Assembly (NCBI GenBank): GCA_029959085.1
Contig: JARWIR010000010.1
Location: 38,060,731 to 38,124,730, forward strand
DNA from: Nemophila menziesii
Taxonomy: Eukaryota > Streptophyta > Magnoliopsida > Boraginales > Hydrophyllaceae
Direction: 5' to 3'
Length of the DNA: 64,000 bases
How positions within the stretch are numbered: the stretch's first letter is position 1; each line of letters opens with the position of its first letter. The translations under genes and the position numbers were made by a program. Under the pieces are notes generated by a model. That model was given only the letters and a program-made list of their open reading frames with translations. It did no database searches and had not been told where the DNA came from. Positions 23,101-34,004 of this stretch are shown one piece after another.

Positions 23101-24300
23101 CATCATCGTTATCAAAATCAAAATGCTAATGTAAGCGAATAGATAACAATTTGTATCTTTGCATGCAAGCCTTTTTGGAGTTTAGTACTTCAAAAGATGA
23201 GTAGTTTAGCATATTGAGTCGTATGAAAGCATCCTGGAACCATACCACCAGTACTAAAGCATGCAGATTCTTTGAACGACCCGTGTCATTTCCAATATTG
23301 TATATTATAATATTAAGTAAAGAATGAAATTAACTAATGCATCACTGGAGAAAATTAAAGAGCACTTTAAAAAAAAATGGTTCACATGATTGATTAAAAT
23401 TTGGGTTTTTCTTAATACTCCTGAAATCCATTAACCTTGATAACAATTCTATCGTAAAACTTATTAATCAATGCCAAGTACTTTAACGACTCAAATAAAA
23501 TTTGAATCCTTTGTGATTTCTCTTTAAAATGTAAACCGGTCTAAATTGATACAAATAAAAGTTTAGTTGTGGATCTAGGATCTTTATTCGCAAAATTAAA
23601 AGTTAGAATAAGTCAGGTTGATGGGAGGTGGAGATAAAATTTTAATATTTAACTTAGAGAGTTGAGAGAGATAAAATTTATTTTGGTGTGAAAATTAATG
23701 TCAATTTTAACTAAAGTTTTTATCTTAAAGAAATCGAGAAAATTATTCACTGCACCTCAAGGTTCATATGGGAGTTGCAACCACCCTTCCACAGCCTCCA
23801 CCAATCTGCCCCAGTAATAATTCCTCTAACACAGTAATTTATTGTAGGTGATATTATTCTTATATTGAAGAAATATTATTTTAGAACAAGATTCAGTTGT
23901 AGTTATTTGTATTTTTTCCAATACAATAGATGCAAAAATATTAAGAAAGATCTACTAATCCCGTGTGGGTGGTATTAATGTTCTGAGCCATCTTCATTAA
24001 TAACATGGCGATCAATCACCCTATGAACCTAGAATTTTGACCTATTAAGATCGAAAGGTAATATCTATACAAATTCTGCATGAGTATGAGGTTTAGACGA
24101 TTAGTAGATGACGTTTTGAAGGAGGTGAAAGTCTTAACAGATTTCACCATATATCTCTCCCCCAGAGGAATTTTAGAATGCATTGAAACCTACCATTCCT
24201 TAATCGTCCAAGCATGCTCACAAGATGTTTTGCTTCTACGTAAAAAGCTAAAAAAGAAGGTAAAATGTTTATCTTCATGTGAATTGGAGGTCAAACTTTT
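20200..24300. other. Spacer without recognisable genes
   Basis: About 4 kb of AT-rich sequence. Short ORFs (20310-20528, 20635-20847, 24080-24304 and others) show no motif, no similarity to each other and no splice-compatible arrangement that I could find. A CATTACAAGAAAACAC phrase near 21971 resembles a CACTA terminus, but no partner end was found. Confidence 0.4.
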
Positions 24301-24328
24301 CTGAGAGTATTTATAGATTGTCAGCACT

Positions 24329-24640
24329 GAGACAATATTCGAATGGCCGATTTGGCATTGGATCATAGTCTTGTTACTTATCAATAAAACATGTAAATTT
24401 TTTAGTCAGTCCAACTAGCATAAGATTCGAGTGGTTGATTTTGAAATGGATCCTAGTCTTCTTACTTCTATATAACACGCTAAAGTTGTTTGGTCTATCC
24501 GATTAGCCTAGAAGTCGAGAGGGCAAGTTAGAATTGGATAATAATCATCTTACTTAAGAATAACATGTCTATGTTGTTTAGTCGAGTCGACTAGCACAAG
24601 AGACGAATAGTCAAGATTTTAAGGCCTGGATCCTGATTGC
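24329..24640. repeat. Degenerate tandem repeat, about 90-bp unit
   Basis: Three and a half units of about 88-92 bases. Each has a 'cgaatgg/cgagtgg' start, a 'ttggatcatagtcttcttac' middle and an 'agtc..tccaactagcataag' end. Units differ at many positions, so the array is old. Confidence 0.65.
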
Positions 24641-24759
24641 AAGGCCCTTAGGCTGATTTTAAGGACTTAAGTATGAGACTTAGTCGGTATATGGGCACGA
24701 CTAAAGGCACACAACGAATTTAAAATAATGGGCATAGAATTTCTTAGTCCACAATTTAT

Positions 24760-25980
24760 TATGTGAAAATAAAATTATCCTCAAGTATGCTTACCTCATT
24801 GAAAATAGTCCCAAATAAAGCATCCAATGGTCCACTTAACTACTACCTAATAGCTCAATTGTTTCTCCATCTAGTAGTTAGAAATCCTAAGGTCTTGGTT
24901 ATAACTTGGCTTAAGGACAGGTGTGGTATATTTGGATAATGAAAAGTGAGCTTTTGGCTCTCTCCTCACTAGCCATCAACGAATCGCCCTAGAGCTTGAG
25001 TTTTCACTCGAAGATGTTCTCACTCAACCCAATTTATTGATGCTTTCTAATGTGCATCCCCAATAATCCCAATTAAAACCTTTGATGATATAAAATCCAC
25101 TTTGCCGGTCCGAATATATTTTTCCTTTTCACATCAATTTTTTTCTTTTGTATAGTTATGATTCTCTTTTGATGTTGAGATATCACACTATTTTGTTTCT
25201 CATATATATATTCTTTTTATGCCCTTGTTGGCAAATTTAGCTCGTATCTTCTTTTTCATTCACTATTACCCCGGCAAAGGGTTACAATAATAACAATTCA
25301 TCATCAATAAAATCACAAAGATAATTCCCAAATCCCCAAAGTTCCCTAATGATGAAACCCACCACCCCAAACTCAAGCTCTAAAACGAGTGTCTCAGGTT
25401 TTGCGATTCGAGTGCGGGTCATATAGATAAGTCCTAACAACTAGGGTATGGATTATAATGTGTTTCAAATAAAAGGCTTTAGAAAGGCTCAGAGGGGCTA
25501 AGACGGATAAAGAACAATAATATCGAACAAAAGGGTGAGAAAGTCTAAAGGATTCAAGTGTTTTATCATGAAAGAACTGTCTTAGTCATTTTTCTAACTA
25601 CCGGATTTCGTTACTTTTTCATTATTAGTTCATAGACAAGTGGGTTTTCAACTAATTTTAAACCTCACGTTCTACACACCAAATAACTATTCCTAAGTTT
25701 CAACGTGATTTCTTAGCATTGCTCATTAACTTTTCTATCCTTTATTTCCTGTTTTCATACATGCATGTAAACAAATTTGTTTGCATCTTTCAAAAGCATA
25801 CTACTTACTATCATTGACCTAATAAAATCATGCTCAATAGGTACATTCAAGATATTCTATGCCTTAATTCAACCTAAAAATTTTAAATTTTATGCAAAAA
25901 CGAAAAGAAGATGAGGACAACGAATCCCCACCCCCAACTCAAAAGTGAGCCGTGTCCCCACGACTCGAAAAAGACTCAAG
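24760..25980 (-). repeat. Athila-associated non-coding repeat, copy 2
   Basis: Reverse complement of the sequence at the start of the window and close to copy 3. It carries CTCACTAGCCATCAACGAATC (24964), TTGCCGGTCCGAATATAT (25103), ACTATTACCCCGGCAAAGG (25262) and GAGCCGTGTCCCCACGACTC (25948). It lies directly after the small ORF at 26045-26527 when read on the minus strand. Confidence 0.65.
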
Positions 25981-26044
25981 AATGGAATAAAATTTAAAAT
26001 AAAACTAACTAAACTACCTAATGCATACAAGCTATTAAGAAAAA

Positions 26045-26527
26045 TTAGAATGACCTACCTGGCTGGCCATAGAGATCCATCATATCATCTTCATCTTCTG
26101 AAGCTGAGGGATCGGTGTAATCATCTATATCCTTGTACAAGGTCGAATTCTCTACCTTAGTCTCCAATTGCATGATTTCTACCCAAAGGTCTTTGTTATC
26201 TTCACATAATCTTTCAACTTCGTTCTGTAACTGAATAGCCCAAGGAGGAAGATCATAAGCAATTTTAGAAGAAGAGGTAGAAGAACCTTGGTCTTGGATT
26301 TTTATTTTGTCTAAAGGCCTCCTTGATGGTGTGGACATTCTAGCAGTTAATCTCTTCTTTGGTAGTGGTTGTTCAGGTGCCTGCTCTTTTGATTCTTCAG
26401 AAACCTCATCAAGATTGATGGGTTTTTCAATGGTGGCTCCAGGCAATTTCTTATTCTTCCCAAGGATTGAACACTTTCTCTTGTATTCCATAGCTTCAAA
26501 TCTGTTAGTCATGCTTGTTTCACCCAC
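26045..26527 (-). CDS. Small ORF of Athila-like element, function unknown
   Basis: 160 residues, intact. I do not recognise a domain. The N-terminus is basic (MGETSMTNRFEAMEYKRKC). The middle is Ser/Pro/Lys-rich, then a predicted coiled coil LQNEVERLCEDNKDLWVEI at about residues 99-117, then an acidic end (SEDEDDMMDLYG). It sits between the integrase remnant and the non-coding repeat on the same strand, the place where Athila elements may carry an extra ORF (sometimes env-like). There is no signal peptide or membrane segment, so an Env role is not supported. It may be the end of a larger disrupted ORF. Confidence 0.45.
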   Translation of the reverse strand: MGETSMTNRFEAMEYKRKCSILGKNKKLPGATIEKPINLDEVSEESKEQAPEQPLPKKRLTARMSTPSRRPLDKIKIQDQGSSTSSSKIAYDLPPWAIQLQNEVERLCEDNKDLWVEIMQLETKVENSTLYKDIDDYTDPSASEDEDDMMDLYGQPGRSF

Positions 26528-26879
26528 AACTCAAGTTATACCAAGGATGGATTAAAAGTTTAAGGAAAATTTGGTTTATCTTGATGTTGTTGCTTGGAAT
26601 TTATGAAAGAGAAAGGTTATTGAATTGATCTTGGAAGAACTCTTTAAAGCTTGTTGAATTTGATGGTGTTTTGATGGTGTAGTGTGATGAATTTGATGAA
26701 GGATTGTGTTTATGGAAGATGATGGAGAGGATTTGATGAGTTGTTGTGTTAATTGTGAAGGTTTGCACAAGCTTTAAGATGTATATATAGGGTTTGGGTC
26801 TGAAAAATTCGTGTATGGAAGGCTAGGGTTAATCTCATAAGGTAAGAATTTGATTAGGAAAAGAATTCCTTCACAAACC

Positions 26880-27240
26880 GCCTCTTGCGGTGCACCGGAC
26901 ATATCCCGCGGTGTACCGCAGCTTCTGCTGTTCCAAATTTTTGCCCACTGGATAATACCCGAGCTAACACCCCGTGGCACGTATTTTGGGCGTGCGGACC
27001 AGGGGTGCGGTGCAGGGGGTAGTCCGCGCCATGTCCGTCAAAAAACCCGTGGTACCCGACCCCGTGGTACACGTTTGAGGCGTGCGGACCAGGGTCCGGT
27101 GTACCGCGCCTACCAGGTCAAATTTTTTCGTCTTTCTGGATAAAACCCGTGGTACCCGACCCGTGGTACGGGTTTTTGGGGCACGGTGCATCCCTGCGGA
27201 CCAGGGGGTAGTCCGCGGGGTAGTCCGCGCCAGGCTTTGA
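26880..27240. repeat. GC-rich island of short degenerate repeats
   Basis: An abrupt GC-rich block in AT-rich DNA, between the integrase remnant and the small ORF. It is built from repeats of CCCGTGGTAC, GTGCGGACCAGGG and TAGTCCGCG, with both direct and inverted copies. Overlapping ORFs on both strands here are composition artefacts. It could be a promoter or a locally amplified minisatellite. Confidence 0.6.
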
Positions 27241-27458
27241 GTTCCTCCAGATTTTTCCTTTCGACCCCAAACTCGTTTCCTGCACAATAACACACTACCT
27301 TTCTCTCCTATTAGCTTGTAAACACACTTAAAAATATACACTAACTTAAAATTAAACACTACAAAGCAAAAACAACTAATCTAAAAAGCAATTAAAACAA
27401 GGGGTGTCTCCCAAGAGCACTTTTGTTTAACGTCTCTGAGTTAGACGTGTACCTCAGG

Positions 27459-28080
27459 CTAAGCGCATTCGACAAGGTAGATTTTCTCTCCTTGCCCAAA
27501 GTCCTCACTGTCATAATATCTCTTCAAACGCTGGCCATTCACCATGAATGTCCGTTGTTCGGCTTGATTTTCAATCTCAATCGTTCCATGCGGTGTGAAT
27601 TTGGTAACAATGTAAGGTCCTCCCCAACGGGATTTAAGCTTTCCTGGGTAGTTCGAAAATCGAGAGTTGTATAATAAAACTTTTTGTCCTATCTCGAAAT
27701 GCTTTGGACGGAGCCGTTTATCATGCCATCGCTTTGTTTTCTCCTTATAGAGACGTGAATTTTCATAGGCAAGATAACGAAGCTCCTCCAACTCGTTCAA
27801 CTGCATCATCCTTTGCTTCCCGGCCAAGTCTGGGTCTAGATTCAGAGTTTTAATAGCCCAGTAGGCTCGAGCTTCAAGTTCAATCGGTAGATGACACGCT
27901 TTGCCGTAGACCATGCGATATGGAGATGCCCTAACTGGTGTTTTAAATGTTGTTCTGTATGCCTAGAGAGCATCATCTAGCTTTAAAGACCAATCTTTCC
28001 TCGATTTGTTCACGGTCTTCTCAAGAATAGATTTAATTTCCCGGTTGGAAACTTCAGCTTGACCGTTAGTTTGTGGGTGG
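27459..28080 (-). pseudogene. Ty3-Gypsy (Athila-like) integrase C-terminal fragment
   Basis: Reading the minus strand from 28080: [20 protein letters not shown], then LDDAL, an in-frame TAG (27963-27965) replacing an expected Trp, [38 protein letters not shown], then FEIGQKVLLYNSRF and KSRWGGPYIVTKF. This is the end of the integrase core and its C-terminal domain, with a short tail. All upstream polyprotein parts are missing on this strand: the frame ends abruptly at a rearrangement joint at 28080. The coding sequence is otherwise well preserved. Confidence 0.85.
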
Positions 28081-28110
28081 AGTTTTAATAGCCCAGTAGG
28101 CTCGAGCTTC
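28081..28110. repeat. Templated filler at a rearrangement joint
   Basis: About 30 bases beginning AGTTTTAATAGCCCAGTAGG are identical to about 27845-27874 inside the integrase fragment, in the same orientation. Here they sit exactly between the broken integrase frame and the LTR-side sequence. Confidence 0.75.
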
Positions 28111-28135
28111 ATAGCTAGTATGCACATCAAAAACT

Positions 28136-29673
28136 TGGTGTCGCCTAGGGTGTGATAAAATTAAGATCAATTTAAGTATGGAAAACTATGCACTCTCACC
28201 CTAGACAGGCACAGTACTGCAAGTATTACAGGACGTATGCAAGTTTTAATGATAAGTAGAGTTCGTTCTCAGGGACTTAAGTGTGTTAATCGCGTAGGAA
28301 CAGATAACGAGTAAAAGTAAATAACTAGAAGACAGTAAATAAAGCAAATAGGAATTCGAAATTATCAATTAAACTAATTAAAACTAGGAAAATAAAGACA
28401 ATAAAGTAAAAGATTAAGAATATGAGATGAGAAGTATAGCTTAGGTTTTGCTAGTATGCACTAATCCTTCTAATTCTATCTATAAATCTAGTTAATAAGG
28501 GAGAATATTAGCTCTTGGTAATACTTAGTCAGGATTCTAAATTCCCCAAGCTTAGACCTTGAGAGCGACTAAGGGGGCTACGTCACAACCAAGAAGTGAT
28601 TTCAAATAGGGTTATCAAACGCCACTAAGGCCCTAAGCAAATACTGCAATCTTGGTGATACGGTGGTTAAAACAAACCCTAATGACTATCTAGTTAGAAG
28701 TACGTTTTGTCAGAACTGCTATCGACACTAGACATTATGTGGTGATTCAATAGTTAAACACCCTGTCAAGGAGACCATCTAACTACTCTTAAAACAATCC
28801 TAAAGTGATCAGTTCTAGGAAAGACATTAAATCAAAACACATAAGCAAATATAAAGTAAGAAGCTAATATCAGATTAAAACATATAATTCCCAAAGAAAC
28901 TTAGATAGAAGAATTAGAATTCATAGATTATACATCATGCAAAACCCAAGCTATGGGAAGTTTAGTTCATACCTGAAGGAAATAAACTAAAAGAAATTAC
29001 AAAAGACATCATCTTGCTCTCTACAATAAACTGGAAGAATAAAACCTTAAGAACTAATTACTATGAGGCAAGGAGGATTTACAAGTGATATAAGGGTGTA
29101 TTTATAGGTGTTTAGAAGACCTAATTCGTTTTCTTGAGGAAGAGTTAAGGTAATGGACTTCTAGCCCAACTCAAATTCGTATGGAAATAAAGATAAACAC
29201 TGTTGCGTTGTTTTGAGTGTATCTTCTTCGTTATTGGTCCGATTTTGCTCCACAAGAAAGCAAAAGAATCGCAACAGAATTATCTAGACCCTTTAGAAGG
29301 AAATCATCAGATTCGGCCTATTTCTTAGGTAAAAACGCCTATCTTTGGACATGTATGCAGAATCCCAGATTTAGGCAGCTTTTCCTTTTCCATCTTTTTA
29401 GCAATTCTTTCCTTATCTCCAATTACCATGCAAATCTCTTTCCATAAGGTGTTGTCTTTGACTTGGACTCTAATTAAGCTCCATAATTATCTTTAAAGCT
29501 ACACACTAAATAAATAATTAAACCCAATATGCTCGAAAAACAATAATTCTACAAATCAAGACTCAAAATAGGAAAGTGCACTAAAACTCAAGAAAATCGA
29601 CATTATTGACTTCTAAATCACTTAAAATGATGTCTCATCCTAACATTAATCTATCACAAATGAGGAGACATCA
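28136..29673 (-). mobile_element. Athila-like LTR (minus orientation)
   Basis: About 1538 bp. On the minus strand it starts TGATGTCTCCTCATTTGTG at 29673 and ends ACACCA near 28136, followed by AGTTTTT as in the plus-strand copy. It is about 85% similar by eye to 31415-33314. The usual tRNA-Asp primer site is missing from its 3' side, where unrelated bases lead to the joint with the integrase fragment. On its 5' side lies a purine-rich GTTGGGGGTCT, a possible polypurine tract, preceded by the non-coding repeat. The same LTR thus has a 3'-LTR context on one side and a 5'-LTR context on the other. Confidence 0.8.
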
Positions 29674-31400
29674 AGACCCCCAACTCAAAGTTGTATCGTC
29701 CTGATACAATAAAAGATAAAAACATAGGGAAGTCTAGAAATACACACTTATAAAATTCTCAACACAAGGGAAAAAGCATAGCAGAACATATAGAATAATC
29801 CTAAAGCAAAGAACTCAGAAAATTTCATGCAATAATATTCATAAACTACATACCTGTACACTTCTCATATCTACAGTCAACACGGCTTGAATTCAAGATC
29901 AGATTAGTTTCGCAATGTAAGAAGGATTGGGACTTTACTCAGTTCCCCAAGAGAGCTATAGATTGTTCATCAAACCTCACTAGTATCCAAGGATCCACTT
30001 AACTAATCTCTAATGGCTCAATCACTTCTCAGTTACATAGCAAAGAATCAAAAGGTCTTTAAGGTTGTAATGTCGGCTTAGGGACGGTATGATCATATAT
30101 TTGGATAATTTGGAGTGAGCTTTTGGCTCTCTCCTCACAAGCCATCAACGAATCGCCCTAGAGCTTGAGTTACTCTCATCAAACGTTTCTCACTCAACCC
30201 AATGAATTCCTTGATGCACAATTTAGCATCCCCAATAACCCAATTAAAGCTTAAGATGTTCACATAAAAATCCACTTTGCCGGTCCGAATATATATATTT
30301 TATTCTCTTTTCAAATCAATTTTCTTTTATAGCTATGACTCTCTTTTAATGTTGAGATATCATGCTAATTTCTCATATATATAATTTTTCTTTTAATGCC
30401 CTTGTTGGCAAAATTAGCTCGAAACTTCTTTTTCATTCACTATTACCCCGGCAAAGGGTTACAATACAATTCTGTGAATCCTCATCAATACAAAGCACAA
30501 ATCACAATTAATAAGCTCAAAAATCCCAACAAAATAACAATTCCCATAATGGTGGACCCACCACCCCAAACTCAAGATCTAAAACAACTGTCTAAGCATC
30601 GCGATTCGAGTGCAGGTCATATGGAAAAGTCCTAAAATCTTAAGGATATGGCTTATAACGTGTTTCAAAAAAGGCTTTAGAAAGGCTAGAAGGGGCTGAG
30701 AAGGATATAGCATATAAAATCAAAATCACAAGGTGAGAAGGTATAAAAAGGCTTCAAGGGCTTCAAATATGAAAGAACCGCCTTAATCACTTTCTACACT
30801 ATGTAATTTAGAAAATTTCTTACCTTTAGCACTTTCATCAAATGGTTTTTCAACTAGCTTGGATCTCACGGCCTACACACTTCTCAAGGTTTCCTGAGAT
30901 CGAACATACTTTCTATCGCATTGCTCACTAATCTTTTCTTTACTATCAACGTGTGTTTTCCTGCAAATACTCAAAGCATACAAATACATAGCTCATAAAC
31001 ATATTACTTACTATCATTAATCTACTGAGCTTATGCTTTCAAGCTATTAAACACACTCTACATCTAATTCCCATGTATCAAAAAATTTAATTTCACCCAA
31101 AAACAGAAAAAAAATAATGGAGATGAGAGACAACGAATCCCCACACCCCCCAACTCAAAAATGAGCCGTGTCCCCACGACTCGAAAAAGACTAAAAAAAT
31201 AGAAATTAAAATTAGCAGATAGACATATTTACAGAAATGGTAAGGAAGAAAGAAAACATACTCTCGAGGCTATTGCCTCGCATCATTGACATCCAAGGTT
31301 GGAATTGCTGGACCTTTTGTTAATTGCTCAAGGAGTTTCATGATGTGCACTTGATTAGCGTTGATTTATATTAAATAGATAAATAATATTCAATTAAAAG
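29674..31400 (-). repeat. Athila-associated non-coding repeat, copy 3
   Basis: Collinear with copies 1 and 2. Landmarks are CACAAGCCATCAACGAATC (30137), TTGCCGGTCCGAATATAT (30277), ACTATTACCCCGGCAAAGG (30440), GAGCCGTGTCCCCACGACTC (31162) and CTCGAGGCTATTGCC (31262). It is the only copy that runs directly into an LTR, which ties this repeat family to the Athila-like element. Near 31340-31260 the minus strand reads like an ORF end (HIMKLLEQLTKGPAIPTLDV). Confidence 0.65.
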
Positions 31401-31414
31401 CCATGATGTGCACT

Positions 31415-33314
31415 TGATGTCTCCTCATTCGTGATAGATTTATATTAGGAAGAGACATCATTTTTAGTGATTTAGAAGTCATTATAGTCGATTTTCTTGA
31501 GAAATGCTACACTTTCCTATTTTGAGTCTTGATTTAGTAAAATAATATTTTTAGAACATATTGGGTTTAATTATTTATTTAGTGTGAAGTTTTAAAGATA
31601 ATTATGGAGATTAATTAGATTCCAAGTCAAAGACTACAACTTATGGAAAGAGATAAGCATGGTAATTGGAGATAAGGAAACAAAAGCTAAAATATGGAAA
31701 AAAAGCTGCCTTAATCCTGAATTTCTGCACCTACGACCACAAATCAGCTTATATCTCAAGAACGGTGTGGAATTTGGAGAAACGGTCAAGAGCAAAGTCG
31801 AAGATATTTCCGAGACAATGAATTTGGTGTACTCATACGCGTCAAACGGATGAGTATTGAAGTTGCTAGGACCAAAAGAAACACGGGCCTGATTTCATGT
31901 TTTTAAGGTTACGAATTTGAGTTGGGCTTGGAGTCCACCACTTACTTCTCCTTCAAGAAAACGAATTAGGGCTTCCAAGACACCAATAAATGCACCCTTA
32001 AACCATTGTAAAAATGTCCTTGCTCAATTGCAAAGTATAGGCTTAGTCTTTACTTATATTTTCTTAGTTTTAAACAATAGCTTAGTCCTTTAGTTAGATA
32101 TTCATCCTTAGAATCAAGCTATTCATCCAAGAAGCAAGCTGACCTGTAGAGGAAGACAAGAAGAAGAAGATTGGAGACTGACAACTCCTCTTCTACATCT
32201 CACCTTCTCTATATTTAGAGCAGTGTTCTAAAAATCGGCCTAGGCGGCCGCCTAGGCGGCGCCTAGGCGCTAGAAGGTAGCTGAACTTCCAGAAATGGCC
32301 CAGGCGGCCTCCAGGCGGTCCTAGGCGGGTTTAGGCGGCGCCTAGGCGGACCCAGGCGGCTCCTAGGCGGTCAGAAGCTTAAAAAAATTAAAAAAATCTA
32401 ATTTTTAATACAAAAAAATTAAAAAAATTAATTTTTAACACAAAAAATTATATAAATTTATTTTAAAAATTATATAAATTTAAAAAAATATTTAAATAAA
32501 TATCAAAACCGCCTAGCAAGCAAACGCCTAGGCTCCGCCTAGGCGCCCGCCTAGTACCCTAGGCGCTCGAAGGTGGTCGACCGCCCGCCTAGCGCCTAGC
32601 GCCTTTTAGAACACTGATTTAGAGTAATTAGCTATAGATCTATTCTCAACCATATTTCTAAGCTTTTATTCTGTAAGTTTACTTTTAATTGTTGGATTAT
32701 TATTTTGTCTTTAATTACTATTTGTTTATTCTAATTGGTTAAGCTTGGCGTATATTGTATTATGTGTTTTGACTTATTTCCCTAGATCTGATCAATCTTA
32801 GGATTAATCTTAGTTATTGACAACACCACATAATCGTCTAGTGTAACTAGATAGCCATTAAGGTTTGATTTAAATACCAATCATTACTTAGGAATCCCTA
32901 GTAGTGGAGAGGTTGCTCCTACGCCTAAGGAAAGGCTACGGAGAATTTAGAATCCTGGTTAATATATAATGCTTAATGTGACAGGTTAGAATAACAATTG
33001 AGTATTAGACCTAGTAATCCTAATCTATTTTACGTACTTTCATATTTAGTTATTTGTTTTGTTTTATTGTTTTATTTATTTGCATTAGATAGTTATTTAT
33101 CTTTTCATATTTTATCCAAACATCTAAATTCATCTACGCTTGTTAAACATAAATTGATCTAACGGATACAATCCCTGCGAACGAACTTGACTTATCATTA
33201 AAACTTGCAAACGATCTGTGATACTTGCAGTGAGTTCCGTGGTTATCAAGGGTGTGTGACTCTTTATTATTATCTTTATTTATCTATTTATTTATCACAC
33301 CTTTGCCCCCACCA
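31415..33314 (+). mobile_element. Athila-like 5' LTR, interrupted by a MITE
   Basis: Starts TGATGTCTCCTCATTCGTG and ends CCCCCACCA, seven bases before the PBS. About 1.9 kb in total, or about 1.5 kb without the 396-bp hAT MITE and its duplication. It belongs to a plus-strand element followed by gag and protease remnants. It forms a head-to-head inverted pair with the LTR at 28136-29673. Confidence 0.82.
32221..32616. mobile_element. hAT-type MITE rich in CCTAGGCGG motifs, 396 bp
   Basis: An exact 8-bp duplication ATTTAGAG flanks it (32213-32220, 32617-32624). Terminal inverted repeats are CAGTGTTCTAAAA and TTTTAGAACACTG. The left arm (about 32235-32370) has many CCTAGGCGG-like units, the right arm (about 32500-32605) their complement, and the centre is nearly pure A/T. 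It has no coding capacity. The nested position shows it is younger than the LTR it entered. Confidence 0.95.
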
Positions 33315-33320
33315 AGTTTT

Positions 33321-33338
33321 TGGCGCCGCTGCCGGGGA
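33321..33338 (+). promoter_or_regulatory. Primer-binding site, tRNA-Asp type
   Basis: TGGCGCCGCTGCCGGGGA, one base from the TGGCGCCGTTGCCGGGGA site that Athila and related elements use to bind tRNA-Asp. It lies seven bases after the LTR. Confidence 0.9.
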
Positions 33339-33443
33339 TTTATCTTTAAGTTAAATCTATTTTGTGTTTATTTAGTGCAGAAGTTTTTATTTGTTTTCAG
33401 TTTTACGCGTTTTCTTTTTAGTCTCTTCTCAGGTTTATTAGAT

Positions 33444-34004
33444 ATGGAGAATTACTACGCACCAAATATGCATGGGGCCCGAAGTCAAAATTTTTATCAA
33501 GAAGGTTCGAGCTATCAACTGCAAGCTCCACCACAACCCATGCATAATCCACAAAATGAAGCTGTAACCGAAATGATGGATAAATTATTGATTCTGGTTC
33601 AAAAATTTACGCAGCTCAACAATAAAACATCCAAGGAGCTAGCTGAAAAAGTGGAAGCCCTGGAGACACAAGTCACTCAAGTGGCCAATGCTTCTCTAAA
33701 ATTCCAACAAGAGTTTCCACCGTTAATCCGAAGTATCATAGAAGAACAGGTTCGACTAGCTCTTCCGTCTCATCAAGTCTTTGAAAGTATAAGTTATTTG
33801 GAAAATATGGAAGAGCAACATGCGGAAAAAATAGATGCTAATACAACCTTAATACGTTCTATGTACCAAAAATATCAAGCAATGGAGCAAAGATTAACGG
33901 ACCTCACTACGATCAATCAACAGTTACAACAGGAATTACATAAAAACTGGGTTATAGCAATGTTGGGTTCGAAATTTAACCGTAGAAGAACCAACCAAGC
34001 TTAG
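33444..34004 (+). pseudogene. Athila-like gag remnant
   Basis: Starts at the ATG at 33444 (MENYYAPNMHGARSQNFYQE); the frame extends upstream without support. It continues with a predicted coiled coil (MMDKLLILVQKFTQ to about QQLQQELHKNW). The central Retrotrans_gag domain expected in this family is absent, so the gag start seems joined to the late gag linker by a deletion. A frameshift near 33975 moves the reading to the next frame, where EEPTKLSLEEVIVKDQ continues into the protease ORF. Confidence 0.65.

Noticed and set aside
26774..27359. Five overlapping ORFs on both strands
   Set aside because: The GC-rich island lacks stop codons by composition; none has a domain.
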